This document shows positions 34,516 through 45,019 of a DNA stretch of 64,000 nt, piece by piece. The stretch spans positions 389,205,349 through 389,269,348 of the forward strand of contig NC_053489.1 of assembly GCF_905171775.1 (NCBI RefSeq), in the 5' to 3' direction. Under the pieces are notes generated by a model, which saw only the letters and a program-made list of their open reading frames with translations, was not told the DNA's origin and ran no database searches. Made by a program: the position numbers and the translations under genes. Each line of letters starts with the position of its first letter. Position 1 is the stretch's first letter. This DNA is from Rana temporaria (taxonomy: Eukaryota > Chordata > Amphibia > Anura > Ranidae).

Positions 34516-34951
34516 TTTTTTTATATTCTAATAAAATAAAAAATATTTTGAATTTTCAAAATCCAAGTTTTGATAAAAAATATATAATAAACAGAAATGT
34601 TTACAAATCACTACTTTTAGTTTTTTTTGTTCAATAACCGCCAAAGAAATTAAAAATGATGCCAAAAACATAGTTCATATCTCCCTAGCTGAAGATGCAA
34701 GAAATTCCTAATTGACCAGCCTGACTGGGCTGACAGATTCTCAAAATATCCCCTCCAACATGGGACTAAGAAATGGTATCAAGAAACAACTAGCAGGAGG
34801 CTTTCTCTGGCTCTTTGCAAGTTTTCTGCTTTACCAGAGTTTTGATGACCACTTTAAATGTGCTAATCTTGATTCCCAATGAAATAGGTGGTTCACATTT
34901 TAACAAACTTTCAGCCAAATCTGCTTTTACTTTCAGCAAGTGGGCTTCTTG
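34516..34951. other. Stretch without a recognised gene
   Basis: AT-rich; nothing recognised. Confidence 0.45.
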
Positions 34952-35273
34952 GGCTGCATTCACACCTGAGCGTTTTGTCGCCTGAAGCGCGACGCCCCAA
35001 AGCGCTAGAGGGGAAAAAATACATTATTCTCTATGGAGATGGTTCACATCTCCACTACAAAACGCTGAATGCCTAAAGCCCAAACAAGTTCTGGACCCTT
35101 TTTTGTCACTCAAATTTGGGCGTTTTACATTGGTGACCCTAGACCTGTAAAAAATTGCGGTAAAAAACGCTGCGTTTTGTCGCGGCAAATCGCGGTTAAA
35201 AACGCCGCGTTTTGTCGCGGCAAATCGCGGTAAAAACCGCTGCAAAACGCTACGCTCAGGTGTGAATGCAGCC
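34952..35273. mobile_element. Miniature element with GGCTGCATTCACACC termini
   Basis: It starts GGCTGCATTCACACCTGAGC and ends with the complement. The inside is rich in AAAACGC and CGCGGCAAATCGCGG words, two of which are tandem copies (35178-35232). No coding. A related fragment lies inside the L1 piece at 41685-41770. Confidence 0.8.
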
Positions 35274-35527
35274 TCAGGCCAAATTTTGTTAAAAACACCC
35301 TTTTGTTTCCATGTTTTTATCCAAGTTTTTTTTTGCACGCGTAGCTTAATAACATATTGTATAATATGTAACAATCATATGCCTCATATCAATCCAGTAG
35401 CTTGTATCTAAATTTATTATGTGCATGTTCAGTGATTAAACATGTGTATTAGACAAAAGAATGGGATACAGTCCTCCATGGCTATGACTAGTGCTTGCCA
35501 ACAAAGAGTCATTCAAACAAGATGTGT
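35274..35527. other. Short stretch without a recognised feature
   Basis: Nothing recognised. Confidence 0.4.
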
Positions 35528-35531
35528 TTAA

Positions 35532-36672
35532 CCACTTTAGCCCCGGGCCTGTTTTTCAGAGTCTGTGTTTACGAGACTAAAACATTTTTTTTTGCTAGAA
35601 AATTACTTAAAACCCCCAAACATTATATATTTTTTTTTCTAACACCCTAGAGAATAAAATGGCAGTCATTGCAATACTTTTTGTCACACCGTATTTGCGC
35701 AGCGGTCTTACAAGCGCACTTTTTTTGGAAAAAATTCACTTTTTTAAATTAAAAAATAAGACAATAAATTTGGCCCAATTTTTTTATATATTGTGAAAAA
35801 TAATGTTACGCTGAGTAAAATGATACCCAACATGTCGCGCTTGAAAATTGCGCCTGCTCGTGGCATGGCGTCAAACTTTTACCCTTAAAAATCTCGATAG
35901 GCGACGTTTAAAAAATTCTACAGGTTGCATTTTTTGAGTTAGAGTAGGCCTAAGGCTAAAATTATTGCTCTCGCTCTAACGATCGTGGCGATACCTCACT
36001 TGGTTTGAACACCGTTTTCATATGCGGGCGCTACTTGTGTATACATTCGCTTCTACGCGCGAGCTTGTCGGGACGGGGCGCTTTAAAAAATTTTTTTGGG
36101 GGTTTTCGGATTTATTTTTATTTATTTTACAATTTTTATCACTGAAAAAAAAAAAGAAATATCACCTTTATTCCTATTACAAGGAATGTAAACATCCCTT
36201 GTAATAGAAAAAAGCATGATAGGTCCTCTTAAATATGAGATCTGGGGTCAAAAAGACCTCAGATCTCATATTTAGGCTTAAATGCAAAAAAAAAAAAAAT
36301 TTGAAACTAATTTTTTCAAATGACAAAAAAAAAAAATGTTGCTTTAAGACGCTGGGCGGGACTGACGTTTTGACGTCACTTCCGCCCAGCAGAGCTATGG
36401 GGACGGGTGAAGGAGATTTTTCCTTCACTCGCAACCCCACACAGCTGCCGAACGGTCCCGATCTCCTCCGCCGCTACCGACGGCTACGGTAAGCGGCGGA
36501 GGGCTCGGGAGGGGGGGGGCCCTCTCCCGCCACCGCGGAGACTGCCGTTATCGCTGACAGGACCGCCCACTGAAGAGATGAATATCTCGGTTGTGGCAGC
36601 AGCTGCTGCCGTTACCGAGATATCCATCTTCAAAGTGATGACGTATAACGACGGTGGGCGGTCGGCAAGTAG
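35532..36672 (-). mobile_element. TTAA-flanked piggyBac-like miniature element, copy d
   Basis: It is 1,141 bases between TTAA at 35528-35531 and 36673-36676. It is the inverse of copy c: the GTTACCGAGATATCCATC hairpin lies at its right end, the GAGATCTGGGG palindrome at 36236-36274, and the hairpin with apex TGTAAACAT at 36173-36208. No transposase. The similarity over the full length allows the family boundaries to be set with confidence. Confidence 0.88.
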
Positions 36673-36676
36673 TTAA

Positions 36677-36935
36677 TGATGAATACTATTATAAATACTA
36701 GTACAGTATTATCAATATTAGTACAGTACTCAAGTGGTCTATATTGCTAGTAAGCCATACATGGATCAGTTTTTGTTTTCTCAGCCAGTGGGCTGATTGA
36801 GAAAACTGAATGGGTTCACCTATTCACACATGCAAGGTGGATGGAGGAATCTCCTTCACTGTGTTATTGTATTCTGAGAGTGGGGATGACTTTGCTGCCA
36901 AAATACACTAATCGGCACTGCAGCCAAAGTTTGTT
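36677..36935. other. Short stretch without a recognised feature
   Basis: AT-rich; nothing recognised. Confidence 0.4.
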
Positions 36936-36939
36936 TTAA

Positions 36940-37278
36940 AGGAGTTGTAAAGTTTTTTTTTTCTAAATGGGTTCCTTTAAGATTGCATTGTTGGTTTACT
37001 TACCTTTTCCTTCGATTTTCCCTTCTAAATGTTTTTTACAGCGTCTCCCTGCAGGGATGTAGTCCCAAGGGAGGGGGTCGAGCATGCCGACTTACCCCCA
37101 GCCAGAATGACTCGCATAATGGGGGCAGGCTTACTGAGGAGAAACAGGAAGTGAGAAATTCAGACAAAGAAAAAAAAACATTTAGAAGGGACATTGAAGG
37201 AAAAGGTAAGTAAACCAACAATGCACTAGCTTAAAGGAACTTATTTAGAAAATAAAAAACAAACCTTTACAACCCCTT
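36940..37278. mobile_element. TTAA-flanked foldback miniature element
   Basis: It is 339 bases between TTAA at 36936-36939 and 37279-37282, with long inverted arms. AGGAGTTGTAAAG faces CTTTACAACCCCTT, then AAATGGGTTCCTTTAAG faces its complement, then CCTTTTCCTTCGAT and TTCTAAATGTTTTTT do likewise. The whole element can form one hairpin of roughly 150 imperfect pairs. Confidence 0.88.
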
Positions 37279-37285
37279 TTAAGAG

Positions 37286-39022
37286 AATATACAGGCTCTG
37301 TGGAAAAGATGCTCTTCAGATAAAAACCACACCATTTACAAGATAATAACAAAGAAATATCACAAAAATCTTCACGGCCAAAAAAAATCATTTCTCCAAC
37401 ATCATCGCAAATGCCCTTAACCGCCCCCGAGAACTCTTCAAGCTGGTCACTCAGACTATGAATCCAGCTTGTTTAGAGGCCCCCAATTCTGATTCACAAG
37501 AATTTTGCAACAAATTATCGGATTATTTCATTAATAAAATTGAAAAAATCCGTGAAAGTATTCAGCAAAATGGAACCGTCACCAACTCCCCCCCAAATCA
37601 CAAACCTAATACCCACATAAATCCGTCGCAACCACCAAAGTTCACTCTAAAACCCATTTCCATCGATGCCACTAAAAACATCATCGGGACTCTGCGTAAT
37701 AGCACAGCACCCAATGATATCATCCCCACTAAACTGCTGAAAGAAACTGCCGATATACTGGCACCAGCTATCACGCAGCTCATTAACCAATCATTCAAGG
37801 AGGGCATGGTGCCCACCTTGCTAAAACAAGGTACAATAAAACCAATTCTAAAAAAAACTACCCTCGACCCCAAAGACCCAAACAACCGAAGGCCCATAAC
37901 AGCTCTAAATGTCTTCTCCAAGGTAATGGAGAAAGTAGTTGTACAACAGCTGCAACTGCATTTAGACACCCATAAATTACTCGATCCGTTTCAATCAGGC
38001 TTCCGTCCGGGTCACGGAACAGAAACGGCGCTGCTTAAAATATGGGATGACGCTCTAGAGGCCGCAGACGAAGGAGAATCGTGTCTCCTGATACTGCTGG
38101 ACCTAAGCGCGGCTTTTGACACTGTAGACCACGGACTACTACTGGCTAGGCTAGCTGAAGTAGCCGGAGTCGCTGAATGTGTTTTACCCTGGTTCTCCTC
38201 CTTCTTGGGAAAACCGATCACAAATGGTGAAACTGGGGTCTTTCACTTCTGAAAAACGTACGGTGTCATGCGGAGTCCCTCAGGGATCTCCCTTATCGCC
38301 CGTATTGTTTAATATCTATTTTCGCCCTCTCTTTGAAATCATCAGTAACCAGAAGTTACTTTACCACTCCTATGCAGAAGACACACAACTGTATTTCCGC
38401 ATCTGCAACAAAAAGGATCATTCTCTTGGACTAGAGAAATGCCTCACTCTAATAGATAACTGGATGACAAACGGTTATCTTAAACTCAATGGTTCGAAAA
38501 CAGAACTTCTCCTGTTTCACGCTAACCGGAAAAATCACCCCGCGTCAACATGGACTCCCCCACCCATTCTGGGTAAAACTATCACCCCTAGCACCAAAGT
38601 CAAAAGTCTCGGAGTCATTTTCGATACCTACATGACAATGGATGCACAAATAGGGTCAGTAGTCAGCGGATCCCACCATCTGCTGCGCCTACTACGCAGA
38701 CTCACGCCCTTTATCCCGAAAGAGGACATTGCAGTCGTGGTGGGAACAATCATCAATTCCAGACTCGACTACGCAAATGCCCTCTATCTAGGACTCCCCA
38801 AATACCAAATCACTCGTCTGCAAGTCGTTCAAAATACGGCCGCTCGACTAGTGACTGGGAAAAAAACATGGGAATCAATCTCACCTTCACTGAGATCCCT
38901 TCATTGGTTGCCAGTAAAAGACAGAATCACTTTCAAGGCACTCTGTTTAATACATAAGTGTATTCAAGGCAACGCCCCCCAATATCTATGCGAAAAAATA
39001 AAAGCCCATACAGTAGGTGTTT
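37286..39022 (+). mobile_element. L2/CR1-group LINE, 5'- and 3'-truncated
   Basis: A non-LTR retrotransposon fragment that holds most of the reverse transcriptase and lacks endonuclease and 3' terminus. It is preceded by the TTAA foldback element and ends where the palindromic repeat begins, just after QYLCEKIKAH. The protein motifs put it in the L2/CR1 group rather than L1. Confidence 0.85.
37290..39022 (+). pseudogene. L2-type reverse transcriptase, frameshifted, YADD changed to YAED
   Basis: The linker NRPRELFKLVTQTMNP and CNKLSDYFINKIEKIRESIQ lead into the palm: NSTAPNDIIPTKLLKE, NNRRPITALNVFSKVMEKVV, FQSGFRPGHGTETALLKIWD and LLDLSAAFDTVDHGLL. A frame change near 38215-38240 is followed by SCGVPQGSPLSPVLFNIYFR, then SYAEDTQLYF, LGVIFDTYMTMD, and the typical end LQVVQNTAARLVTG with SLRSLHWLPVKDRITFKALC. 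The catalytic YADD reads YAED, an Asp to Glu change at a metal ligand, so the enzyme would be inactive apart from the frameshift. Confidence 0.88.
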
Positions 39023-39136
39023 GTGATATTGTGCTTTTAGCAGGACAGCGTCGCGCTGATACTCGGCGACAGGGTGCCGAGATCTCGCCGACATCTCACA
39101 CTCACTGGAATAGTGACAGCACATCCCAGCAAGCGC

Positions 39137-41324
39137 GTCATAGAAGCGACGGGAGATCCGACTTGGATTCCCGCCAATTCTACACGTGTGCAGCGTTTGT
39201 TATGAATCCTGAGGGGGAAGTCCCCGCCGGATTTTAAATAAAAATCCGGCATGGGTCCCCCCCTCAGGAGCATACCGGGCCCTTAGGTCTGTTATGGGTT
39301 GTAAGGAGAGCCCCCCCTACGCCGAAAAAAACGGCGTAGGGGGTCCCCCTACAATCCATACCAGACCCGTATCCAAAGCACGCTACCCGGCCAGCCAGGA
39401 AGGGAGTGGGGACGAGCGAGCGCCCCCCCCCTCCTGAGCCGTACCAGGCTGCATGCCCTCAACATGGGGGGGTTGGGTGCTCTGGGGCAGGGGGGCGCAC
39501 TGCGGCCCCCCACCTCAGAGCACCCTGTCCCCATGTTGATGAGGACAGGGCCCCTTCCCGACAACCCTGGCCGTTGGTTGTCGGGGTATGCGGGCGGGAG
39601 GCTTATCGGAATCTGGGAGCCCCCTTTAATAAGGGGGCCCCCAGATACCGGCCCCCCCACCCTAAGTGAATGAGTATGGGGTACATCGTACCCCTACCCA
39701 TTCACCTGCAAGAAAAGTGGTAAAAACACAAATAAACCACACAGTGTATTAAAATATTTTATTTTTCTGCTCCGGAGGCCGCCCCCTGTCTTCTTTATTA
39801 GCTCTTTTACCAGGGGGGGCTTCTTCTTTGACGTCTTCGGGTGGGTGGGGGCCGCCGTCTGGTTCTCTTCCACCGCCGGGGGGGGGTGGCTTTTAAAAAA
39901 GCCCCCACCCCCCCGGCGGGTTTCCTCCGGCGTCTTCGGCGGGGCTCTTCTTCCGCTATCCCGACGGGTCTTCTCCGCTATCCGGGGGGTCTCGCCGCTC
40001 TCCGCTGTTGACTCGTCGCACCCCGGTTCTTCGTCTCGCAGTCCGGTCCCTTCTTCCGTGCTGTACGTCTTCTTCCGCGCTGTGACGTCATGTTCTTCAC
40101 TTCTCTTCTTCTCCCGATGTTGACTCGCCGGTCCTCCTCGCTGAAATGACGGATGCGCGCCTTGCATCGGACCTATATAGGCCTCACAGTCCCATCATGC
40201 TCTGTACCTACCCATGTGATACCTACCACGTGGTAGGTATCACATGGGTAGGTACAGAGCATGATGGGACTGTGAGGCCTATATAGGTCCGATGCAAGGC
40301 GCGCATCCGTCATTTCAGCGAGGAGGACCGGCGAGTCAACATCGGGAGAAGAAGAGAAGTGAAGAACATGACGTCACAGCGCGGAAGAAGACGTACAGCA
40401 CGGAAGAAGGGACCGGACTGCGAGACGAAGAACCGGGGTGCGACGAGTCAACAGCGGAGAGCGGCGAGACCCCCCGGATAGCGGAGAAGACCCGTCGGGA
40501 TAGCGGAAGAAGAAGAGCCCCGCCGAAGACGCCGGAGGAAACCCGCCGGGGGGGGTGGGGGCTTTTTTAAAAGCCACCCCCCCCCGGCGGTGGAAGAGAA
40601 CCAGACGGCGGCCCCCACCCACCCGAAGACGTCAAAGAAGAAGCCCCCCCTGGTAAAAGAGCTAATAAAGAAGACAGGGGGCGGCCTCCGGAGCAGAAAA
40701 ATAAAATATTTTAATACACTGTGTGGTTTATTTGTGTTTTTACCACTTTTCTTGCAGGTGAATGGGTAGGGGTACGATGTACCCCATACTCATTCACTTA
40801 GGGTGGGGGGGCCGGTATCTGGGGGCCCCCTTATTAAAGGGGGCTCCCAGATTCCGATAAGCCTCCCGCCCGCATACCCCGACAACCAACGGCCAGGGTT
40901 GTCGGGAAGGGGCCCTGTCCTCATCAACATGGGGACAGGGTGCTCTGAGGTGGGGGGCCGCAGTGCGCCCCCCTGCCCCAGAGCACCCAACCCCCCCATG
41001 TTGAGGGCATGCAGCCTGGTACGGCTCAGGAGGGGGGGGGCGCTCGCTCGTCCCCACTCCCTTCCTGGCTGGCCGGGTAGCGTGCTTTGGATACGGGTCT
41101 GGTATGGATTGTAGGGGGACCCCCTACGCCGTTTTTTTCGGCGTAGGGGGCTCTCCTTACAACCCATAACAGACCTAAGGGCCCGGTATGCTCCTGAGGG
41201 GGGGACCCATGCCAGATTTTTATTTAAAATCCGGCGGGGACTTCCCCCTCAGGATTCATAACAAACGCCGCACGCGTGTAGAATTGGCGGGAATCCAAGT
41301 CGGATCTCCCGTCGCTTCTATGAC
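39137..41324. repeat. 2.2 kb near-perfect palindrome
   Basis: Two arms of about 1.09 kb are inverted copies around a centre between 40229 and 40230 (CCACGTGG). Visible differences are few: TGTGCAGCG against CGCCGCACGCG near the ends, one base in ATCCGGCATGG, and a 3-base GAA difference near 39950 / 40505. Each arm has, mirrored from the centre, TATATA (40174-40179 and 40280-40285), TGACGTCA (40083-40090 and 40369-40376) and AATAAA signals (40664 and 40700 in the right arm). The open frames shared by the arms are arginine-, proline- and glycine-rich and probably not genes. It lies between an L2 fragment and an L1 ORF1 fragment. Confidence 0.93.
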
Positions 41325-41364
41325 GGCTCTGTCTCCATCGCGGCAAGCCAGCTCGGCGCTGGCT

Positions 41365-42275
41365 CCCAACAGGGCGGATCCCCGAAAGACCGCCAAAGCT
41401 CAGCGGCGTCTATGCTAGAGAAATATGCACATGATCTGGGTAGCCAGAAACCTGTGCAGCAGCCCCACACCTCCTATGCGGCAAAGGCAGCAAAGAACAT
41501 CCCCCTCTAAGAAGCCTCAACAAGTGGAGCAGCGTGTAACAGAAAAAATGGCGATCGCAGCTACAAGGATCACAGTGAGTACTCCCCCCCCCTCCACCTG
41601 GAATAGCAGACCCCTCTGAATTTTAGCACAATGAACCCTCTCTGCAGTACATACTGCAGTCCACATATATGGTTTCTCTCTAAGGCTCGATTCACACCTA
41701 TGCATGTTGCTTTTTAGCGTTTTTGCGGTGCTTGCTGCGTTTTTTTGACATGCGTTTTTACCGTTTGAAGACATGGAGAACATGCTGCATCGTTCCAATG
41801 TACATATTGTCTGCATGCCTGAAAAGTCTGAAGGGAAACGCCCTGTAAATTTTATTGAAACTTGGCTGGCTGATGCATTTGGAAGAAATAATCTCACTCC
41901 ATTTTTTTTCTGTGGAAAGAGCTCACAGGGTGACTCCCCGGCCACCTCCATCAGGGGACAATGACAGACCATTCTTGCTGAAACTCCTACACTATAAAGA
42001 TAGGGATATTGTCCTACTTCTGGCTAGGCAGAAGGCAAACCTGAAAATACAAGGAACCAAAGTGTATATATATTCAGATTTCTCAGCGGCTGTCCAAAAG
42101 CAAAGAGCAAAATTTCGGAGGTGAAAAAGCAACTACGCGCAATCTCGGGAATATATTCCATGCTCTACAATGACATACATGGAAAATACTGTCCACAGGC
42201 CCCCAAAACATATACTGCTTTTGCCAAATATGTAACAAATTGGATTATTTGATTTATGGAGATGTAAGTCTCCTC
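41365..42275 (+). pseudogene. L1 ORF1 fragment, frameshifted
   Basis: NRADPRKTAKAQRRL and EKYAHDLGSQKPVQQ form the basic N-terminus. MENMLHRSNVHIVCMPEKSE (41773 on) begins the RRM domain, followed by FIETWLADAFGRNNLTPFF. After a frame change near 41910, VERAHRVTPRPPPSG and RPFLLKLLHYKDRDIVLLLA follow, then AVQKQRAKFRR and stop. The coiled coil between 41640 and 41770 is replaced by a fragment of the CATTCACACC-type miniature element. It differs from ORF1 of copy A, so it belongs to a third L1 subfamily. ORF2 is absent. Confidence 0.85.
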
Positions 42276-42349
42276 TTAAGGCCCAATTTGCTGACTCATT
42301 CTACCCTATCTCGTATAGAGTTAACTTTATTTATACTGTAATTGTTAGT

Positions 42350-42832
42350 ATCAGCAAACTCGCCTGACCTGAACCCCATAGAGAATCTATGGGGCATTGC
42401 CAAGAGAAAGATGAGACCTGAGACTGAACAATGCAGAAGAGCTGAAAGCCGCTATTGAAGCATCCTGGTCTTCCATAACACCTCAGCAGTGCCATAGGCT
42501 GATGGCTTCCATGCCACACCGCATTGAGGCAGTAATTGCTGCAAAAGCAGCCCAAACCAAGTACTGAGTACATATGCATGCTTATACTTTTTATGTACAG
42601 TCATTGTTTTATTGATTGCATGTAATATTCACATTTTCTGAAATTTTGGATTTGGGGTTTTCATGAGCTGTAAGCCATAATCATCACAATTATGACAAAT
42701 CGCGGCTTGAACTATCTTGCTTTGCATGTAATGAGTCTATCTTATATATTAGTTTCACCTTTTAAGTTGCATTAGTGAAATAAATGAACTTTTGCACGAT
42801 ATTCAAATTTTTCGAGTATCATCTGTATCTTC
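42350..42832 (+). mobile_element. Tc1-like transposon, 3' end
   Basis: The last part of a transposase reads SPDLNPIENLWGIAKRK with the Glu block, then QCHRLMASMPHRIEAVIAAK over a frame change near 42415, then KAAQTKY and stop at about 42565. About 265 bases of 3' non-coding DNA follow, including ATGACAAATCGCGGCTTGAA and GCACGATATTCAAATTTTTC. This subfamily differs from the Tc1 copies at 12.9-15 kb. It stops where PLE coding begins. Confidence 0.85.
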
Positions 42833-42834
42833 AA

Positions 42835-42957
42835 TCTATGGGTTCTGCTATAAGAAGTAAAATGGCACCCCTATATGCAAATTTATTGATGGCTGACCTA
42901 GAGGAAAAATTCCTGAACAGCATACAACAAAAGCCATACAGATACTATTGCTATATC
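42835..42957 (+). pseudogene. Penelope-like reverse transcriptase fragment
   Basis: LQSMGSAIRSKMAPLYANLL and MADLEEKFLNSIQ match the conserved Penelope-like segment MGTxxAPxYANLxM, followed by YRYYCYIN, the start of the catalytic Y-IDD block. A DIRS start interrupts it exactly before the DD. Confidence 0.8.
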
Positions 42958-43820
42958 AATCATATTTCTTTATCGTACACCATGGGACACAGAGCTTTAT
43001 ATCATTACATAATGGGTTGTATGGTCACCAGAGGTGAGTGGACACTGGCACAACCAGACAGTTCCCCTCTATATAACCCCTCCCATCAGGAAAGTACCTC
43101 AGTTTTTTCGCCAGTGTCTAAGGTGTTGAACACGTGGAGGATGTGCTAAGGAAAGCTTTGCCAAAGAGACCCTCTGGGGGTAAAAAGAGCTATGCTTTTG
43201 GATCCATCCAAGATGCCAAATAATTACGCTGAAACTGGATGGGATCCGGGCCTCATGTCTCTCTTCGGAGGACTTGGCTCTAGGGTCCAGCACTTTCGCT
43301 TCATACGCTAAAAGTCCTGGTAAGAGTCTTTTACAAGGCCCAGGGGAGAGGTCTCCTTTAAATAGGAACCCATATCCCTGAAGGTTGGCACACAAAGGCC
43401 ACCGAGATGGGTGAAGAATGGTGCTGACTGAATTTTTTCAGCAGAAAAACCTGCGGTGGGGATAAAGGTATGAGAAAGAGGATCCTAAGATCAATCTTAG
43501 GGAGACCCAGCACAGTTCGTATAAGCAGGGAGAGGCTCTCTCTTGTCCCAGGACAGCTGCAATTACTGCCCTAGGTAGGGCGCATGCTTTATCGGCGGTG
43601 GGGGAGGCGGATTACGAGCGTGCGCGCGCACGGGCATGCTGATTTGAAAGATGGTGCTCAGACAGGAGACTTAAAGCAATCTCAGAGGCCTGCAGCTCTT
43701 CCTTTGGGACACAGCAACATTCAGGTGGAACGTAAGCTCTATGTGGTTGTGGGGCACTACCAAAGAGGGACACCTACTCTATGGCATGAAACTGTGTGTT
43801 TTAAGTTGCATACTTGATGT
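42958..43820 (+). mobile_element. DIRS retrotransposon copy 4, 5' end only
   Basis: TTTCTTTATCGTACACCATGGGACACAGAG and the following 170 bases align with the left terminal repeat of DIRS copy 1 (46935 on), including GGACACTGGC, CCTCTATATAACCCC and CAGTTTTTTCGCCAGTGTCT. The rest is leader with no gag frame. It ends before a PLE terminal repeat begins. The internal part and right end are missing. Confidence 0.82.
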
Positions 43821-44065
43821 AGATTGCTAAACTGAGCACAGTAGTATATGCATTTGAAAAATAAGTGATCTGGCACCTCATCCTTATAGAATGATACAGG
43901 GTTGTGAAAAGGATAGGAGGATTATAACGGTGCCATTGACAAATCGCAAAAGATATTTGAAACAAAATTAAAGACAATTTTTTTATTCAATATATAAATT
44001 GATTAAAAACATGGACAGTAAACTAGAAATGATACTGATTTAGAGTAATTGTATCAAAAAATACT

Positions 44066-44097
44066 GACATGTTTCGGCAAATCGTTGCCTTCTTCAG
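44066..44097 (-). ncRNA. Hammerhead-ribozyme-like motif 4 (full core)
   Basis: Minus strand: CTGAAGA, stem II GGCAA with loop CGAT and TTGCC, GAAA, self-complementary ACATGT, and cleavage-type GTC. All core bases of the hammerhead (CUGANGA and GAAA, UH at the cleavage site) are present. Stem III would form between two molecules, as known for small hammerheads of Penelope-like elements that cleave as dimers. Stem I is weak. Confidence 0.7.
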
Positions 44098-45019
44098 GGG
44101 TGTGAGGGTCAATCAGTAAATGTATTAGTCTATTGAAAAAACATAAGCAATTAGTAAAGAAATATACATAAATGTTTCAAAACAAGGCTAAATTTATCAA
44201 AAGATATGCGGGCAAGACGGATCCAAAATGTGGGAGAACCAACAAGACAGAGTAAGTGCCATAGAGAAAGCTGTACCTACCCCAAGTTGGAAAACGAGGC
44301 GAGATGCCGCACAGCAAGGCAACAGCCTGGAAGCTCCAAGCACTAATGTGATTGCAGGGGGCTAATAATTCAAACTACAAGGAAACACAAATTTCAAAAG
44401 CTAGTTAGGGGTTTAAATCACATGAGATAACTCACGGTTAGTATCCCTAAGTAAGGGCTAGCATAGCCTCCATACGTACCTATTATTATAAAGAAATTGT
44501 AAAGTTCAATAGGTGGGCGCTGATAAAACTTCCATAAACAAGGAGATATCCGATTAATCAATAGGTAGATTGACTGCACCAGTCAAGACAGCCCATAGAT
44601 TTTAACAGGGAGATATCAATCAATCCTATTGAAAAGTATAACAAAATTAGCAATGCTAATGGGAATAGTCCTGCAATGACAGTTAAGTAGCAATAGGTGG
44701 CAGACCTGTATCCAGCAGCAAAAGGTCAATCCCAATAGCAAAGCCAAATTAGAAAGTTACCTATGATGTATGTAAATAAGGCAGCAACGCACCACCATGG
44801 CTCGCCAGCAAATAAGTGCTGGCTGAGCCAGTTTAAAGAGCCCCCCAGCTGATCAGTGACAAGCGTCACCTGATCAGCTGCGGACAATAGCCACTGCGCA
44901 TGCGCACACGCCATCCTGCGCCTACATTTCCCAGAATGCCGTGCGGCGTGACGTCAGCGAGTCGCAGCACTACAGCGAGCAGACAAGCCGAGGGCACGCC
45001 GACAGCAAGCAGTGACCAC

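Noticed and set aside
39694..40570. 157- and 92-residue frames starting MQGAHPSFQRG in both palindrome arms
   Set aside because: Low-complexity Arg/Pro/Glu composition, different ends in the two arms, and an ATG only some 10 bases from the TATA-like word. I keep the palindrome but not a gene.
39137..41324. Possibility that the palindrome is purely a sequencing foldback artefact
   Set aside because: The arms differ at several positions and the flanks differ, which argues against a simple artefact; read support is still needed.
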